Below are positions 1 through 7,896 of a DNA stretch of 64,000 nucleotides, one piece after another. Location of the stretch: assembly GCA_016711435.1 (NCBI GenBank), contig JADJSY010000083.1, positions 302,826 through 366,825 on the forward strand, in the 5' to 3' direction. Each line of letters opens with the position of its first letter. Position 1 is the first letter of the stretch. The DNA is from Lewinellaceae bacterium. Its GTDB lineage: Bacteria > Bacteroidota > Bacteroidia > Chitinophagales > Saprospiraceae. The translations under genes and the position numbers were made by a program. The notes beneath the pieces were generated by a model. That model was not told where the DNA came from and did not search any database. It saw only the letters and a list, made by a program, of their open reading frames with translations.

Positions 1-610
1 TGATGTTATCTTCCGGTTTCATACCTTTTGCCTGCTTGTATCCCGTTTCCAAAAGCGGTCGAACCGCATTCGTATCAGTCAGCAATGCATTGATTGTCAG
101 TACTTTGCCGCCATTTCCCAGGTCGTAGGACACAATCGTTGTAAATGGACTGGGGTGTGCGCCGCCGGTGAAGGAATAGCCGTCGAGGTGTATGGTGGCT
201 ACTTTCGGATTCAGCAGCAGGGAAGTTCCATTGATTTCCATACTATAACCCATCAGCATATCGGGGTTCTCCGTATGCGCTTGTTTGAATGATGTTACAA
301 ATTGCGTTGCGGCAGAGTCCATAGCAACGGGAAATGGCAGCGATTCATTGGCGCCTACCGTGCTCAGGATAAAACTTTGCACGGAGTGATTGACTGTAGC
401 GGTAACAACCGAGTCGCCACCACTTAATTCGGGCACGCTCACGGCAAACAGGGCGCACTGGTCATCCGTCAGACAGAATTTTTGATGAAACGTTCTGGTC
501 TCCGCTTTCAGCGGTCCGGCGGGAGGCGGAGCATTTTTTTCTTTTGATTTACAGGCAAAAAGACACAGGGCAAGGCACAAAAACAGGCCGCTGAAAAGTT
601 GATTTCTCAT
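1..610 (-). CDS. DUF4163/DUF3298 (RsiV-like) lipoprotein, 3' part outside the window
   Basis: The frame opens at an ATG at 610 and is still open at base 1, so the C-terminus is missing. The first 20 residues are a hydrophobic signal ending in a lipobox (LCLFACKSK), so the mature protein is probably anchored to a membrane by Cys20. Residues after about 140 contain GGAHPSPF followed by YDLGNGGKVLTI, which resembles the DUF3298 domain found behind DUF4163 in RsiV/PdaC-type extracellular proteins. The biochemical role is unknown; related domains bind lysozyme or act on peptidoglycan, but nothing here proves that. It is the first minus-strand gene upstream of the ABC exporter. Confidence 0.7.
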   Translation of the reverse strand, partial: MRNQLFSGLFLCLALCLFACKSKEKNAPPPAGPLKAETRTFHQKFCLTDDQCALFAVSVPELSGGDSVVTATVNHSVQSFILSTVGANESLPFPVAMDSAATQFVTSFKQAHTENPDMLMGYSMEINGTSLLLNPKVATIHLDGYSFTGGAHPSPFTTIVSYDLGNGGKVLTINALLTDTNAVRPLLETGYKQAKGMKPEDNI

Positions 611-723
611 AAAAACGGGCAGAATGCCGGCTAAAGTTTGATTTACAGAAAGTTGAAATGTTGAAGATTCGAGTATAAATGATTCGTTATCACTCAGATA
701 CTCAAAAGTGAAGCAAGAACGTA

Positions 724-2535
724 CTAAGTCGGATCGTAAAATTTTTCAATGGTTGATTGTTTTTCAAACATCTCGGCATAATAACCGCCGCGACTCAGTA
801 ATTCTTCGTGGGTGCCTTCTTCGGCAACGCCGCCATCATCGAGCACGATAATTTTATCGAATTGCAACATCCCGTAAATTCGGTGGGTAATGATGATGGC
901 CGTTTTGTCGGATAAAGCGCTTTCCATGTAACCCAGTATCTGGCTTTCGGTATTGGTATCGACAGCGGAAAGGCAGTCGTCGAGTATGACTATATCGGGT
1001 TTTTTGGCGAAAGCGCGGGCAATGCTGACCCGTTGCTTCTGGCCGCCGGAGAGGGTGACGCCGCGTTCGCCCACGATGGTATCATACCCCTGTGGCAGGC
1101 CCTGAATCTCGTCGTGTACGGCTGCACTTTTGGCAAAAAACTCGGCTTCTTCCCGGGTGATGCCGTCTTTGCCAAAAGCAATATTACCCATCACCGAATC
1201 CGAAAACAGGAAAACATCCTGCGGCACATACCCTATACTGCGGCGCAGGTGAAACAAATCGTGCGCCCGGATATCCACGCCGTCTATCAGGATACGCCCT
1301 TTGGTGGCGTCGTACATACGCACCATCAAATCGGCGATGGAAGTTTTGCCACTTCCGGTGCGGCCTATAATGGCTAATCTTTGTCCGGGCAATACCTCGA
1401 ACGACACGTTGTTCAAGGCCTGTATGCCCGTATCGGGATATACAAATGACACTTGCTCAAAACGAATATGGCCGTTCAGCGCCGGAATCACCTGGCCTGC
1501 CGGTCTTGGTGGCGCCTGGTTGGTAATGGTGGGTTGGGTTTGCAGAAACTCGTTGATCCGTTTTTGAGAAGCCGCTGCCTGCTGGGTCAGCGAAGCGATC
1601 CAGCCAATGGCTGTAACCGGCCAGGTGAGCATATTGATGTAGATCACAAACTCGGCGATATTGCCGGCGGTGAGGTTGCCGGCAATGACCTGCAAACCTC
1701 CTACGTAGACGGTAATAATAATACTGGCGCCGATGAGCAGCGACATGAGTGGAAAGAAAAAAGCATCCACTCGTACCAGTTTCAGCGATTTTTGGCGAAA
1801 TTCTTCGCTTTGATCTGCAAACCAGCGGCCCATCGCCTGTTCGTGTACATAACTTTTTACCACCCTTATGCCGCTGTACACTTCCTGTGCGGTACTGGTC
1901 AGTGTGGCTAATTGCTGCTGAATTTTTTCACTGCGCTTATTGATAATCGTGCTGACCCAGTAGATCGAAATGCTAAGGAAAGGCAGCGGCAGCAGCGACC
2001 ACAAGGTGAGGGTGACGCTGACCCGGAGCATGGAAGATATGGCCAGGACGAACAAAAAAATCAGATCTATACCATACAGGATGGTAGGGCCGAGAAACAT
2101 GCGCACTTTCGATACATCTTCCGAAATGCGCGACATCAGGTCGCCCGTAGCGTTGCGTTTGTAAAAGGCCAGGTCCAGCGCTTCGTAGTGCGCAAACACT
2201 TCTTTGCGCATATCGTATTCGATCAGGCGACTCATTACAATAATCGTCTGCCGCATAAAAAACATAAAAAGCCCCATCAGCAGCGCCAGTCCGATGACAG
2301 CCCCTCCAAAGCGGGCGATTTCGACGCTCAGATCGCCGAAAGCATCGGGGTGCGCCGCAATGCCGCCGTGTTCTTTGTAGTATTTGACCTGTGCGATCAC
2401 GGTATCCAGGGCTTCCCGGATAACCTGCGGCTGCAAGACACGAAACCAGTTGGCCAAACCGACAAAAACAATACCCAGCAAAAAACGCCAGCGGTATATC
2501 CAGAAAAATTTATAGAGGTAGGAAAGGTGTTTCAT
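724..2535 (-). CDS. ABC exporter, fused transmembrane and ATPase domains, degenerate Walker B
   Basis: A 603-residue half-transporter of the lipid/multidrug exporter type. About six membrane helices lie in residues 15-320. The nucleotide-binding domain follows, with Walker A GRTGSGKTS (391-399), Q-loop at VPQD (about 437-440), signature LSGGQ (495-499), and an H-loop in IITHRI. The residue after Walker B Asp519 is Asp520 (VILDDCLSAVD) instead of the catalytic Glu. That is typical of the degenerate site in heterodimeric exporters such as MdlA/YheI, which normally pair with a second half-transporter; none is adjacent here. Substrate unknown. It could instead work as a slow homodimer. Confidence 0.9.
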   Translation of the reverse strand: MKHLSYLYKFFWIYRWRFLLGIVFVGLANWFRVLQPQVIREALDTVIAQVKYYKEHGGIAAHPDAFGDLSVEIARFGGAVIGLALLMGLFMFFMRQTIIVMSRLIEYDMRKEVFAHYEALDLAFYKRNATGDLMSRISEDVSKVRMFLGPTILYGIDLIFLFVLAISSMLRVSVTLTLWSLLPLPFLSISIYWVSTIINKRSEKIQQQLATLTSTAQEVYSGIRVVKSYVHEQAMGRWFADQSEEFRQKSLKLVRVDAFFFPLMSLLIGASIIITVYVGGLQVIAGNLTAGNIAEFVIYINMLTWPVTAIGWIASLTQQAAASQKRINEFLQTQPTITNQAPPRPAGQVIPALNGHIRFEQVSFVYPDTGIQALNNVSFEVLPGQRLAIIGRTGSGKTSIADLMVRMYDATKGRILIDGVDIRAHDLFHLRRSIGYVPQDVFLFSDSVMGNIAFGKDGITREEAEFFAKSAAVHDEIQGLPQGYDTIVGERGVTLSGGQKQRVSIARAFAKKPDIVILDDCLSAVDTNTESQILGYMESALSDKTAIIITHRIYGMLQFDKIIVLDDGGVAEEGTHEELLSRGGYYAEMFEKQSTIEKFYDPT

Positions 2536-2608
2536 GTAGGGAGCAGGTGGACTATACTCGTTTTTTATTGCTCAGAACAGCAGGAGCAGGGAAGGGTTCA
2601 TCGTTTGA

Positions 2609-3205
2609 TCAGGCACGGTTGCATTTTTCTATAGCCGAACAGTTGTCCATCAGGATGTTCCCCTTGTATTTGAAAGAAGCGCCGGGTGCAAAATAAGCCT
2701 CAAAGGTAATGTGCCGGATATCGCCGGTCGGGATAAATTGAAACTTGTAACTGCGCCAGTCGCTGTGGTCGATCAGGGGCGAACTGGCCAGCAATTGCTC
2801 TTTACCGCCTCTTTTGGCGCTTCCCCAGATGCGAAGACGGATCGGATTATTGTACCCCACGTATTTGGGCGAATGGGCTAAAAAAATGGAAAACTTATAA
2901 CAAAAGCCATTTTTCAAGGGTTCCTGCAGCCCCTGAGAAACGTCTTCACTGGTACCGTCTTCGCGGGTAATAAGCCCGAGGCAGGTACGCCCCTCCTGGG
3001 CCGGAATGTCCAGCCCCCAGGCGCCCGGAAGAATGTCAGGTGTGCTGCCGGGTGTGTATGATTGCCACCCTGCCGGAGAAGCCGACGCGCGCGGCGTATC
3101 TTCAAAGGAAGGGTTGCGAAAAGGAATCAGTGTGCCGGATGGCTGTTCGCTGCCCATCAGCCAGGGCTGAAGCAGCGAGAAAAGTAAAATACAACAGTTT
3201 TTCAT
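2609..3205 (-). CDS. Secreted protein with NPSFED-type domain, function unknown
   Basis: The start at 3205 (MKNCCILLFSLL) was chosen over an upstream frame opening at 3283 because it begins with a signal peptide; the mature protein is about 180 residues. It contains FRNPSFEDTP, then GWQSY, a mid-section GLITREDGTSEDVSQ, and a C-terminal ILMDNCSAIEKC. This layout is seen in secreted Bacteroidota proteins with a jelly-roll, carbohydrate-binding-like fold, and the two C-terminal cysteines may form a disulfide. No catalytic motif is visible. It lies just upstream of the ABC exporter on the same strand, separated by about 70 nt, so co-transcription is possible. Confidence 0.55.
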   Translation of the reverse strand: MKNCCILLFSLLQPWLMGSEQPSGTLIPFRNPSFEDTPRASASPAGWQSYTPGSTPDILPGAWGLDIPAQEGRTCLGLITREDGTSEDVSQGLQEPLKNGFCYKFSIFLAHSPKYVGYNNPIRLRIWGSAKRGGKEQLLASSPLIDHSDWRSYKFQFIPTGDIRHITFEAYFAPGASFKYKGNILMDNCSAIEKCNRA

Positions 3206-3265
3206 GTATGTTTTGAATCGGCTCTTACCCAAGATATAAAAGCGTAGAAAAAACGAGGGTTCTGC

Positions 3266-3273
3266 TACCTTTG
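3266..3273 (+). promoter_or_regulatory. Putative -7 element for ftsX
   Basis: TACCTTTG matches the Bacteroidota -7 consensus TAnnTTTG, about 160 nt before the ftsX start. No good -33 TTTG is visible at 19-21 nt, so this is only a candidate. Confidence 0.35.
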
Positions 3274-3430
3274 CCGGGTACAAAAACGCAACGAAAAGTC
3301 AAATATTGGCGCATCAGACAAATTAAGGAAAGAGGCCAAATTAATACACTGGAACGAAGCACACATAGTTTATTGATTATCAATGCTATAAGTACTACGT
3401 CTCTAAGTGCCAAATATCTCCGGTAAAAAT

Positions 3431-4285
3431 ATGTCACGAACCAAACCTACTTATTTCTATGCCATTATCAGTGTCGCACTGGTATTGTTTATCGTAGGCT
3501 TCTTTATGTTGACTACCCTGCACGCCCGCAAGTTAGTGACACTTTTTAAAGAAAAAATAGATATCTGGCTGGAATTAAAACCCGACACACCGGAAGAAGA
3601 AGTAACGCGCATCGTAGGCATTATCCGGCAGAAACCTTTTGTCAAAGCCGAAACCATCACATTTATTACCCGCGAGCAGGCGACCGCCTCCATGCGGGAA
3701 GACCTCGGCGATGAAAGTATGCTGGAGGATGCCCCCGATCTTTTGCGCGATGTGATACGTTTCAATATCCGGTCGGAGTCACTGGACGACGAAACGCTTG
3801 CCGGCTGGCGGGAAGAATTGCGACAGGACAGTGTGGTTTCTGAACTCTATTTTGAGGCGAGTAATATCGGCAATGTGAGCAAAAACATTCAAAATATGGG
3901 CTTACTGGCTTTGGGGCTGGTTTTTTTACTGATCTTTGCCGCCGTTACGCTGATTCACAACACGATCCGGCTGGCCCTGTATTCCAATCGTTTTATTATC
4001 AAAAACCAGGAATTAGTAGGCGCTTCCTGGACTTTTATCAGCCGACCATACATCCAAAAAGGTATTCAGAACGGTTTCTGGAGCGCATTGCTCGCGATTG
4101 CTGCGCTGATCGGCGTGTTTGCATGGATACAAAACCAGATACCCGATATGGCTCAATTGCGCGACCTGGATAGCATGCTGATGGTTTTTGTCGGAATTAT
4201 CCTGTTGGGCGTTCTGATTTCCGGCCTCAGCACCTGGTTTGTTGTAAATAAATTTTTACGGATGCGTATCGACGACCTGTATTGA
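3431..4285 (+). CDS. ftsX: Cell division protein FtsX
   Basis: A 284-residue permease-like protein. There is one N-terminal membrane helix (about residues 12-32), a large extracytoplasmic domain, and three C-terminal helices, the usual FtsX layout. The start at 3431 (MSRTKPTYFY) was preferred to an in-frame ATG at 3407 because the extra residues are not family-like. FtsX works with the ATPase FtsE at the septum to activate peptidoglycan hydrolases; ftsE is not adjacent, which is common in Bacteroidota. It leads the conserved set ftsX - DUF3098 - uppP. The last 36 bases of the gene region are copied immediately downstream (4317-4352). Confidence 0.92.
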   Translation: MSRTKPTYFYAIISVALVLFIVGFFMLTTLHARKLVTLFKEKIDIWLELKPDTPEEEVTRIVGIIRQKPFVKAETITFITREQATASMREDLGDESMLEDAPDLLRDVIRFNIRSESLDDETLAGWREELRQDSVVSELYFEASNIGNVSKNIQNMGLLALGLVFLLIFAAVTLIHNTIRLALYSNRFIIKNQELVGASWTFISRPYIQKGIQNGFWSALLAIAALIGVFAWIQNQIPDMAQLRDLDSMLMVFVGIILLGVLISGLSTWFVVNKFLRMRIDDLY

Positions 4286-4352
4286 ATAAGTAAAAGGGAT
4301 GAGGGATGAGGAATGAGATGCGTATCGACGGCTTGTATTGAATAAGTAAAAG
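4261..4352 (+). repeat. Imperfect duplication of the ftsX 3' end
   Basis: Bases 4261-4296 (end of ftsX, its stop codon and a short tail) recur at 4317-4352 with two differences. The 20-nt gap is filled with GATGAGG-type words. The copy continues into a short A/G-rich 'AAAAGGCAAATGGC' stretch before the DUF3098 gene. Confidence 0.85.
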
Positions 4353-4456
4353 AGCAAAATGCAAAAGGCAAATGGCAATGTAAATCAGTGAGTTACAGAA
4401 GATTTAACCAATAACTTGGGCGTTCCGCCGCCCATAACAAATAACCACTTCAAATA

Positions 4457-4825
4457 ATGGCAAAACAACCATCGCGCCATCACCAGGCGGCACAACCGAT
4501 TAAAAAAACGGCCCCGGTACAGCGCACTGTAAAAAAAGAAAGCAACTGGAATGCCGATAAGAGCGGCCTGCTTTACGGCCGCCGGAATTTTATTTATATG
4601 GGCATCGGACTGGCATCGATATTAGCCGGTCTGGCCTTGATGAACGGCGGAGCCATGCCCGATCCCAATAAATGGGAACCGGAACGTATCTATAGTTTTA
4701 CCCGCATTACCCTGGCGCCCATTCTGATGGTGACCGGTTTTGTGGTGGTAGCTATCGGTATATTCAAAAGATCGCCCGATGTGGTCACAGCGGTTAAAAC
4801 GACTGAAGATAATCCGGCTGCATGA
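4457..4825 (+). CDS. DUF3098 small membrane protein
   Basis: A 122-residue protein with a basic, disordered N-terminus (residues 1-35) and two membrane helices (about 48-65 and 86-108). The motif LYGRRNFIYMGIG followed by a glycine-rich helix and DPNKW matches the DUF3098 family, which in Bacteroidota lies between ftsX and uppP. Its role is unknown; the conserved position suggests a link to septal cell-wall synthesis or undecaprenyl-phosphate recycling. Its stop overlaps the start of uppP by 4 nt (ATGA), indicating translational coupling. Confidence 0.85.
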   Translation: MAKQPSRHHQAAQPIKKTAPVQRTVKKESNWNADKSGLLYGRRNFIYMGIGLASILAGLALMNGGAMPDPNKWEPERIYSFTRITLAPILMVTGFVVVAIGIFKRSPDVVTAVKTTEDNPAA

Positions 4826-5637
4826 CCATACTTCAGGCTATCATACTGGCCATAATTGAGGGTATTACAGAGTTTTTGCCGGTCTCTTCCACCGGGCACA
4901 TGATCATAGGCTCTTCGGTGATGGGAATTGCCAGCCATCCGTTTGTAAAAGTATTCACCGTAGCGATTCAGTTTGGGGCCATTTTATCCGTTTTAGTGCT
5001 GTACTGGCGGCGTTTTCTGCAAAATTTTGAATTTTACATTAAACTGCTTGTCGCCTTTTTGCCCGCCGCCTTTTTTGGCCTGCTGTTTAAAAAACATATC
5101 GACCGGCTGCTGGAAGATGTTGTGGTGGTGGCATTTGCCCTCATTGCCGGCGGGATTTTGTTTCTTTTTCTGGACGGGTATTTTGCCCGGCGGGCGCGAC
5201 AGGAAACATCCGTGGATGATATTAGCCTGCCCAAAGCCCTGCGCATCGGCATGTTCCAGGTGGTATCCATGATACCCGGTGTGAGTCGTTCGGCGGCAAC
5301 CATCATTGGTGGACTGACGCAGGGGCTTTCGCCCACTACGGCGGCAGAGTTTTCTTTTTTCCTGGCGGTACCTACCATGTTTGCAGCCACCTGCAAGTCC
5401 TTATGGGATTATATCGATGAAGAAGGCGGCAGTTTTTCCGGCGATGAACTACTTTTGCTGGCAATCGGCAATGTAGTAGCCTTTATTGTGGCTATGATTG
5501 CGATTCGTTCCTTCATTCAATTTCTGACCAAAAACGGTTTTAAAATATTCGGATATTACCGTATCGTAGTAGGTGTTATCATCCTGATACTGTGGTATCT
5601 AGGTTATTTTGACGGCGTTCAGGTTGGGAATTTTTGA
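4822..5637 (+). CDS. uppP: Undecaprenyl-diphosphatase UppP (BacA type)
   Basis: A 271-residue multi-pass membrane enzyme that dephosphorylates undecaprenyl pyrophosphate to recycle the lipid carrier for cell-wall synthesis and confers some bacitracin resistance. The two active-site signatures are present: EGITEFLPVSSTGHM near the N-terminus, with catalytic Glu and His, and PGVSRSAATIIGG around residues 152-164. Length is normal. It overlaps the DUF3098 gene by 4 nt. The truB and ribF genes that often follow uppP in this phylum are absent. Confidence 0.95.
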   Translation: MTILQAIILAIIEGITEFLPVSSTGHMIIGSSVMGIASHPFVKVFTVAIQFGAILSVLVLYWRRFLQNFEFYIKLLVAFLPAAFFGLLFKKHIDRLLEDVVVVAFALIAGGILFLFLDGYFARRARQETSVDDISLPKALRIGMFQVVSMIPGVSRSAATIIGGLTQGLSPTTAAEFSFFLAVPTMFAATCKSLWDYIDEEGGSFSGDELLLLAIGNVVAFIVAMIAIRSFIQFLTKNGFKIFGYYRIVVGVIILILWYLGYFDGVQVGNF

Positions 5638-5680
5638 GTTATTGGGATATTAGGATATTGAGATATTCCTTCTTCCAAAC

Positions 5681-5815
5681 GAATACGCTGCTTCATTCCT
5701 CATTCCTCATTCCTCATCCCTATAAACGAATACGCTGCTTCATTCCTCATTCCTCATCCCTATAAACCAATACGCTGCTTCATTCCTCATTCCTCATTCC
5801 TCATCCCTCATTCCT
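5681..5815 (+). repeat. Three tandem TACGCTGCTTCATTCC units (40-48 bp)
   Basis: Units at 5681-5727, 5728-5767 and 5768-5815 each begin AATACGCTGCTTCATTCC and continue with CTCATTCCT words; the first two end in TATAAAC. The array abuts the start codon of the next gene. A 15-nt sequence just before it (5668-5682, CCTTCTTCCAAACGA) recurs inside that gene at 5825-5839. Confidence 0.9.
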
Positions 5816-6805
5816 ATGGATGACCCTTCTTCCAAACGATTGCTCTCCTGGTCTTCTGCGTTTCGCATTGGCAGCCATACCTTGCCGGCCAACCTTTTCC
5901 TGACTTTCCTGGCCACTTTTGCCACGGTGATAGTGCTGCCTTTTCTATTTTTTGTTTTGGGAAGCGGCTGGGTGGCCCCGCTGCTGTTAGCGCTGACCGT
6001 GTTTTTTTTCCTTTTGATTTTTAAAAACCTGATTTTCCAGAATATTTACAAAAACATACAAGGCGAGGGCGATGCCGCCTTGCTCGAATACCTGGTACAG
6101 CAAAATACGACCGGCGCGCCCGGTGAGGAAGAAATGGAAATGGAGCTGCTGGAAAATGCCCTCCATATGAAACAGGTGCGGGCATATGATTGTATGGCGC
6201 CCCGCCCGGAAATTGTACATGTAGACGTACAGGCTTCCGTGGAAGATCTGCGCCAGTTATTTATTGAAAGCAGTTTGTCGCGGATCATCGTGACAGACGG
6301 CGAACTGGATAAGGTGCTCGGTTATGTACACGTTCACCAGTTGTTTGCCCACCCGCGCAGTATCCGAGGCATTGTCATGCCCATCACTTTTGTGCCGGAA
6401 AGTATTCAAATCAATGATCTGCTGCACAAATTCATCAAAAACAGAACCAATATAGCTTGTGTGGTGGATGAATACGGCAGTCTTGCCGGCCTGGTGACGC
6501 TGGAAAATGCGCTCGAACAACTGTTTGGAAAAATAGACGATGAACACGATCAGGAAGAGTTTATCGAAGCCCGTATCAGCGAACAGGAATACCTGCTCTC
6601 CGGCAGGCTAGATGTAGATTACATCAATGAAAAATTTCCGGAACTGGCCCTCCCCACGGGTGATTACAACACACTTTCCGGTTATATCGTGACCGCTACA
6701 CAAACGATACCGGAACAAGGCGCACACATAAAACTCGGAGATAAAACCTTTGTGCTGGAATTGGTGAGCGACCGGAAAATTGAAACCATAAGAGTCTTTT
6801 TATAA
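5816..6805 (+). CDS. CBS-pair/CorC_HlyC domain protein with shortened membrane region
   Basis: A 329-residue protein. Residues about 20-75 hold only two to three hydrophobic helices. Next come a linker, a CBS pair (about 120-240; motifs MAPRPEIVHVDV and VVDEYGSLAGLVTLE), and a C-terminal CorC_HlyC transporter-associated domain (about 255-329; LSGRLDVDYINEKF). Proteins of this type (CorC, GldE, hemolysin C-like) are membrane proteins linked to Mg2+/Co2+ handling or gliding, and usually carry a full DUF21 membrane domain. Here that part is clearly reduced. The start directly follows the tandem repeat array, and codons 4-8 lie within a 15-nt repeat. Confidence 0.8.
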   Translation: MDDPSSKRLLSWSSAFRIGSHTLPANLFLTFLATFATVIVLPFLFFVLGSGWVAPLLLALTVFFFLLIFKNLIFQNIYKNIQGEGDAALLEYLVQQNTTGAPGEEEMEMELLENALHMKQVRAYDCMAPRPEIVHVDVQASVEDLRQLFIESSLSRIIVTDGELDKVLGYVHVHQLFAHPRSIRGIVMPITFVPESIQINDLLHKFIKNRTNIACVVDEYGSLAGLVTLENALEQLFGKIDDEHDQEEFIEARISEQEYLLSGRLDVDYINEKFPELALPTGDYNTLSGYIVTATQTIPEQGAHIKLGDKTFVLELVSDRKIETIRVFL

Positions 6806-6957
6806 GTCCGAAGTCGTCAGTGCGAAGTCGTCAGTCCGTAGAGTACACCGTTTCATACTTGAGATTCCAAAATATGCAACAGTGTACTCTACGGACTTCG
6901 GACTTGTATACGGTGTACTCTACGGACTGACGACTTCGCACTGACGACTTCGGACTT
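6804..6957. repeat. Perfect 48-bp inverted repeat
   Basis: The arm 6804-6851 is an exact reverse complement of 6910-6957, with a 58-nt spacer that itself contains another partial copy of the arm. The arms are made of GAAGTCGTCAG-type words, a family that recurs at 14944-15016. A further partial copy runs on to about 6990. The element begins 2 nt before the end of the upstream gene. Confidence 0.95.
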
Positions 6958-7011
6958 GTATACGGTGTACTCTACGGACTTCGGACTGATGACTCAGACT
7001 GGACTTATAAA

Positions 7012-7044
7012 AACGCCGGAGCACGAATTGCCGCGTCCGGCGTT
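7012..7044. repeat. Short GC-rich hairpin
   Basis: AACGCCGGA pairs perfectly with TCCGGCGTT around a 15-nt loop. There is no clear T-run on either side, so terminator function is uncertain. It is the only distinct feature between the 48-bp palindrome and the next word-array hairpin. Confidence 0.6.
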
Positions 7045-7125
7045 AACCAAACCCTTACTGTGTTTATTTGCCTGGCTTGGGGTTGTGCCTAATGGGATAA
7101 GACAGGGCGCTCTTTCAAAAAGGTT

Positions 7126-7277
7126 GGGTATTTGGTTATTAGTTATCTGTTATCTGTTATCTGTTATCCGGCTTTCAGGCATAGGGAATGGATGATATAG
7201 TGTTTCAGATTCCATTTCCTGAATGCCCGATAACTAATAACGGATAACTGATAACCAATAACTGATAACCAAATACC
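7126..7277. repeat. Intergenic word-array hairpin, GTTAT family
   Basis: GTTATCTGTTAT words on the left pair with ATAACTGATAACC words on the right. The core GGCTTTCAGGCATAGGGAAT / ATTCCATTTCCTGAATGCCC is imperfectly palindromic and resembles, in reverse, the core of the element at 10993-11108. It lies between the CBS gene and the convergent LytTR gene. Confidence 0.85.
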
Positions 7278-7279
7278 AA

Positions 7280-7723
7280 TCACCCAAAGTAATGCCGAAG
7301 CGCTTCGAGGAAAAAATCTTTCTGTCCGGCAGAAACCGTGAGCGATACGCCATTTTGCAGGACGACATGGCCTCCTTTACCGCGTACATATTTTTTCAGG
7401 TGTTTCAGATGGACGGTATGCGAGCGGTGTATACGTGCGAATGCCGATTCGGGTAATAGCAGTTCCACTTCGCGCAGGGTGCGGCAAACGAGTATCTGGC
7501 GGGCGTCCGTAAAGTGAAGCACCGTGTAATTGCCACTTGCTTCGAGGTAAGCGATTTGTTTTACTTTTTCAAAACACATGCCTTCCATGGTGGGCAGCAC
7601 TATTTTATTGCTAACCCGTTCGGAACGATGCTCCCGCAGCATCGGAGCAGATTGGGTGCTGCCCTGTGGTTCGGCAGCATCGGTGGTGTGTGGGTGGACA
7701 GAGAGAGCGTTCGACATAATCAT
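7280..7723 (-). CDS. LytTR-domain DNA-binding protein without receiver domain
   Basis: A 147-residue protein whose C-terminal 100 residues form a LytTR domain (AYLEASGNYTVLHF, RTLREVE, FARIHRSHTVHLKHLK). The N-terminal part is short and polar, with no receiver domain, so it is a one-domain regulator. The frame opens at 7903, but that would overlap the divergent gene at 7897 and the extra residues are not family-like. The ATG at 7723 or 7717 fits a promoter at 7775-7805. Target genes are unknown; the divergent helical-repeat gene is the nearest candidate. Confidence 0.8.
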   Translation of the reverse strand: MIMSNALSVHPHTTDAAEPQGSTQSAPMLREHRSERVSNKIVLPTMEGMCFEKVKQIAYLEASGNYTVLHFTDARQILVCRTLREVELLLPESAFARIHRSHTVHLKHLKKYVRGKGGHVVLQNGVSLTVSAGQKDFFLEALRHYFG

Positions 7724-7774
7724 ATTTTTTATCAGGTACAGCGCAAGAGGGGTGGTGTTTTCAAAAGGGTGTTG

Positions 7775-7805
7775 CAAAAGTATTTGGCTCATTCGTGAGC
7801 AGCAA
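7775..7805 (-). promoter_or_regulatory. Bacteroidota -33/-7 promoter for the LytTR gene
   Basis: On the minus strand TACTTTTG (7775-7782) is preceded after 20 nt by TTG (7803-7805). This matches the -7/-33 architecture and places transcription start about 45 nt before the ATG at 7723. Confidence 0.6.
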
Positions 7806-7848
7806 CCCGCCTTTTGCCATAAGTCAGGTTTCCAAGGCGGAATATACA

Positions 7849-7880
7849 TTTGGTGAAATGATAAAAATCTGACACTTTTG
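7849..7880 (+). promoter_or_regulatory. Putative -33/-7 promoter for the helical-repeat gene
   Basis: TTTG (7849-7852), a 20-nt spacer, then CACTTTTG (7873-7880), one mismatch from TAnnTTTG. It is divergent from the LytTR promoter; the start codon lies only 16 nt downstream. Confidence 0.45.
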
Positions 7881-7896
7881 AGGGCGAAAACAACAT

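Noticed and set aside
5681..5815. CRISPR-like array
   Set aside because: Units are adjacent with no unique spacers, and no cas genes are present anywhere in the window.
6956..7195. 79-codon frame between the CBS gene and the LytTR gene
   Set aside because: It runs through repeat palindromes and word arrays and has no protein-like pattern.
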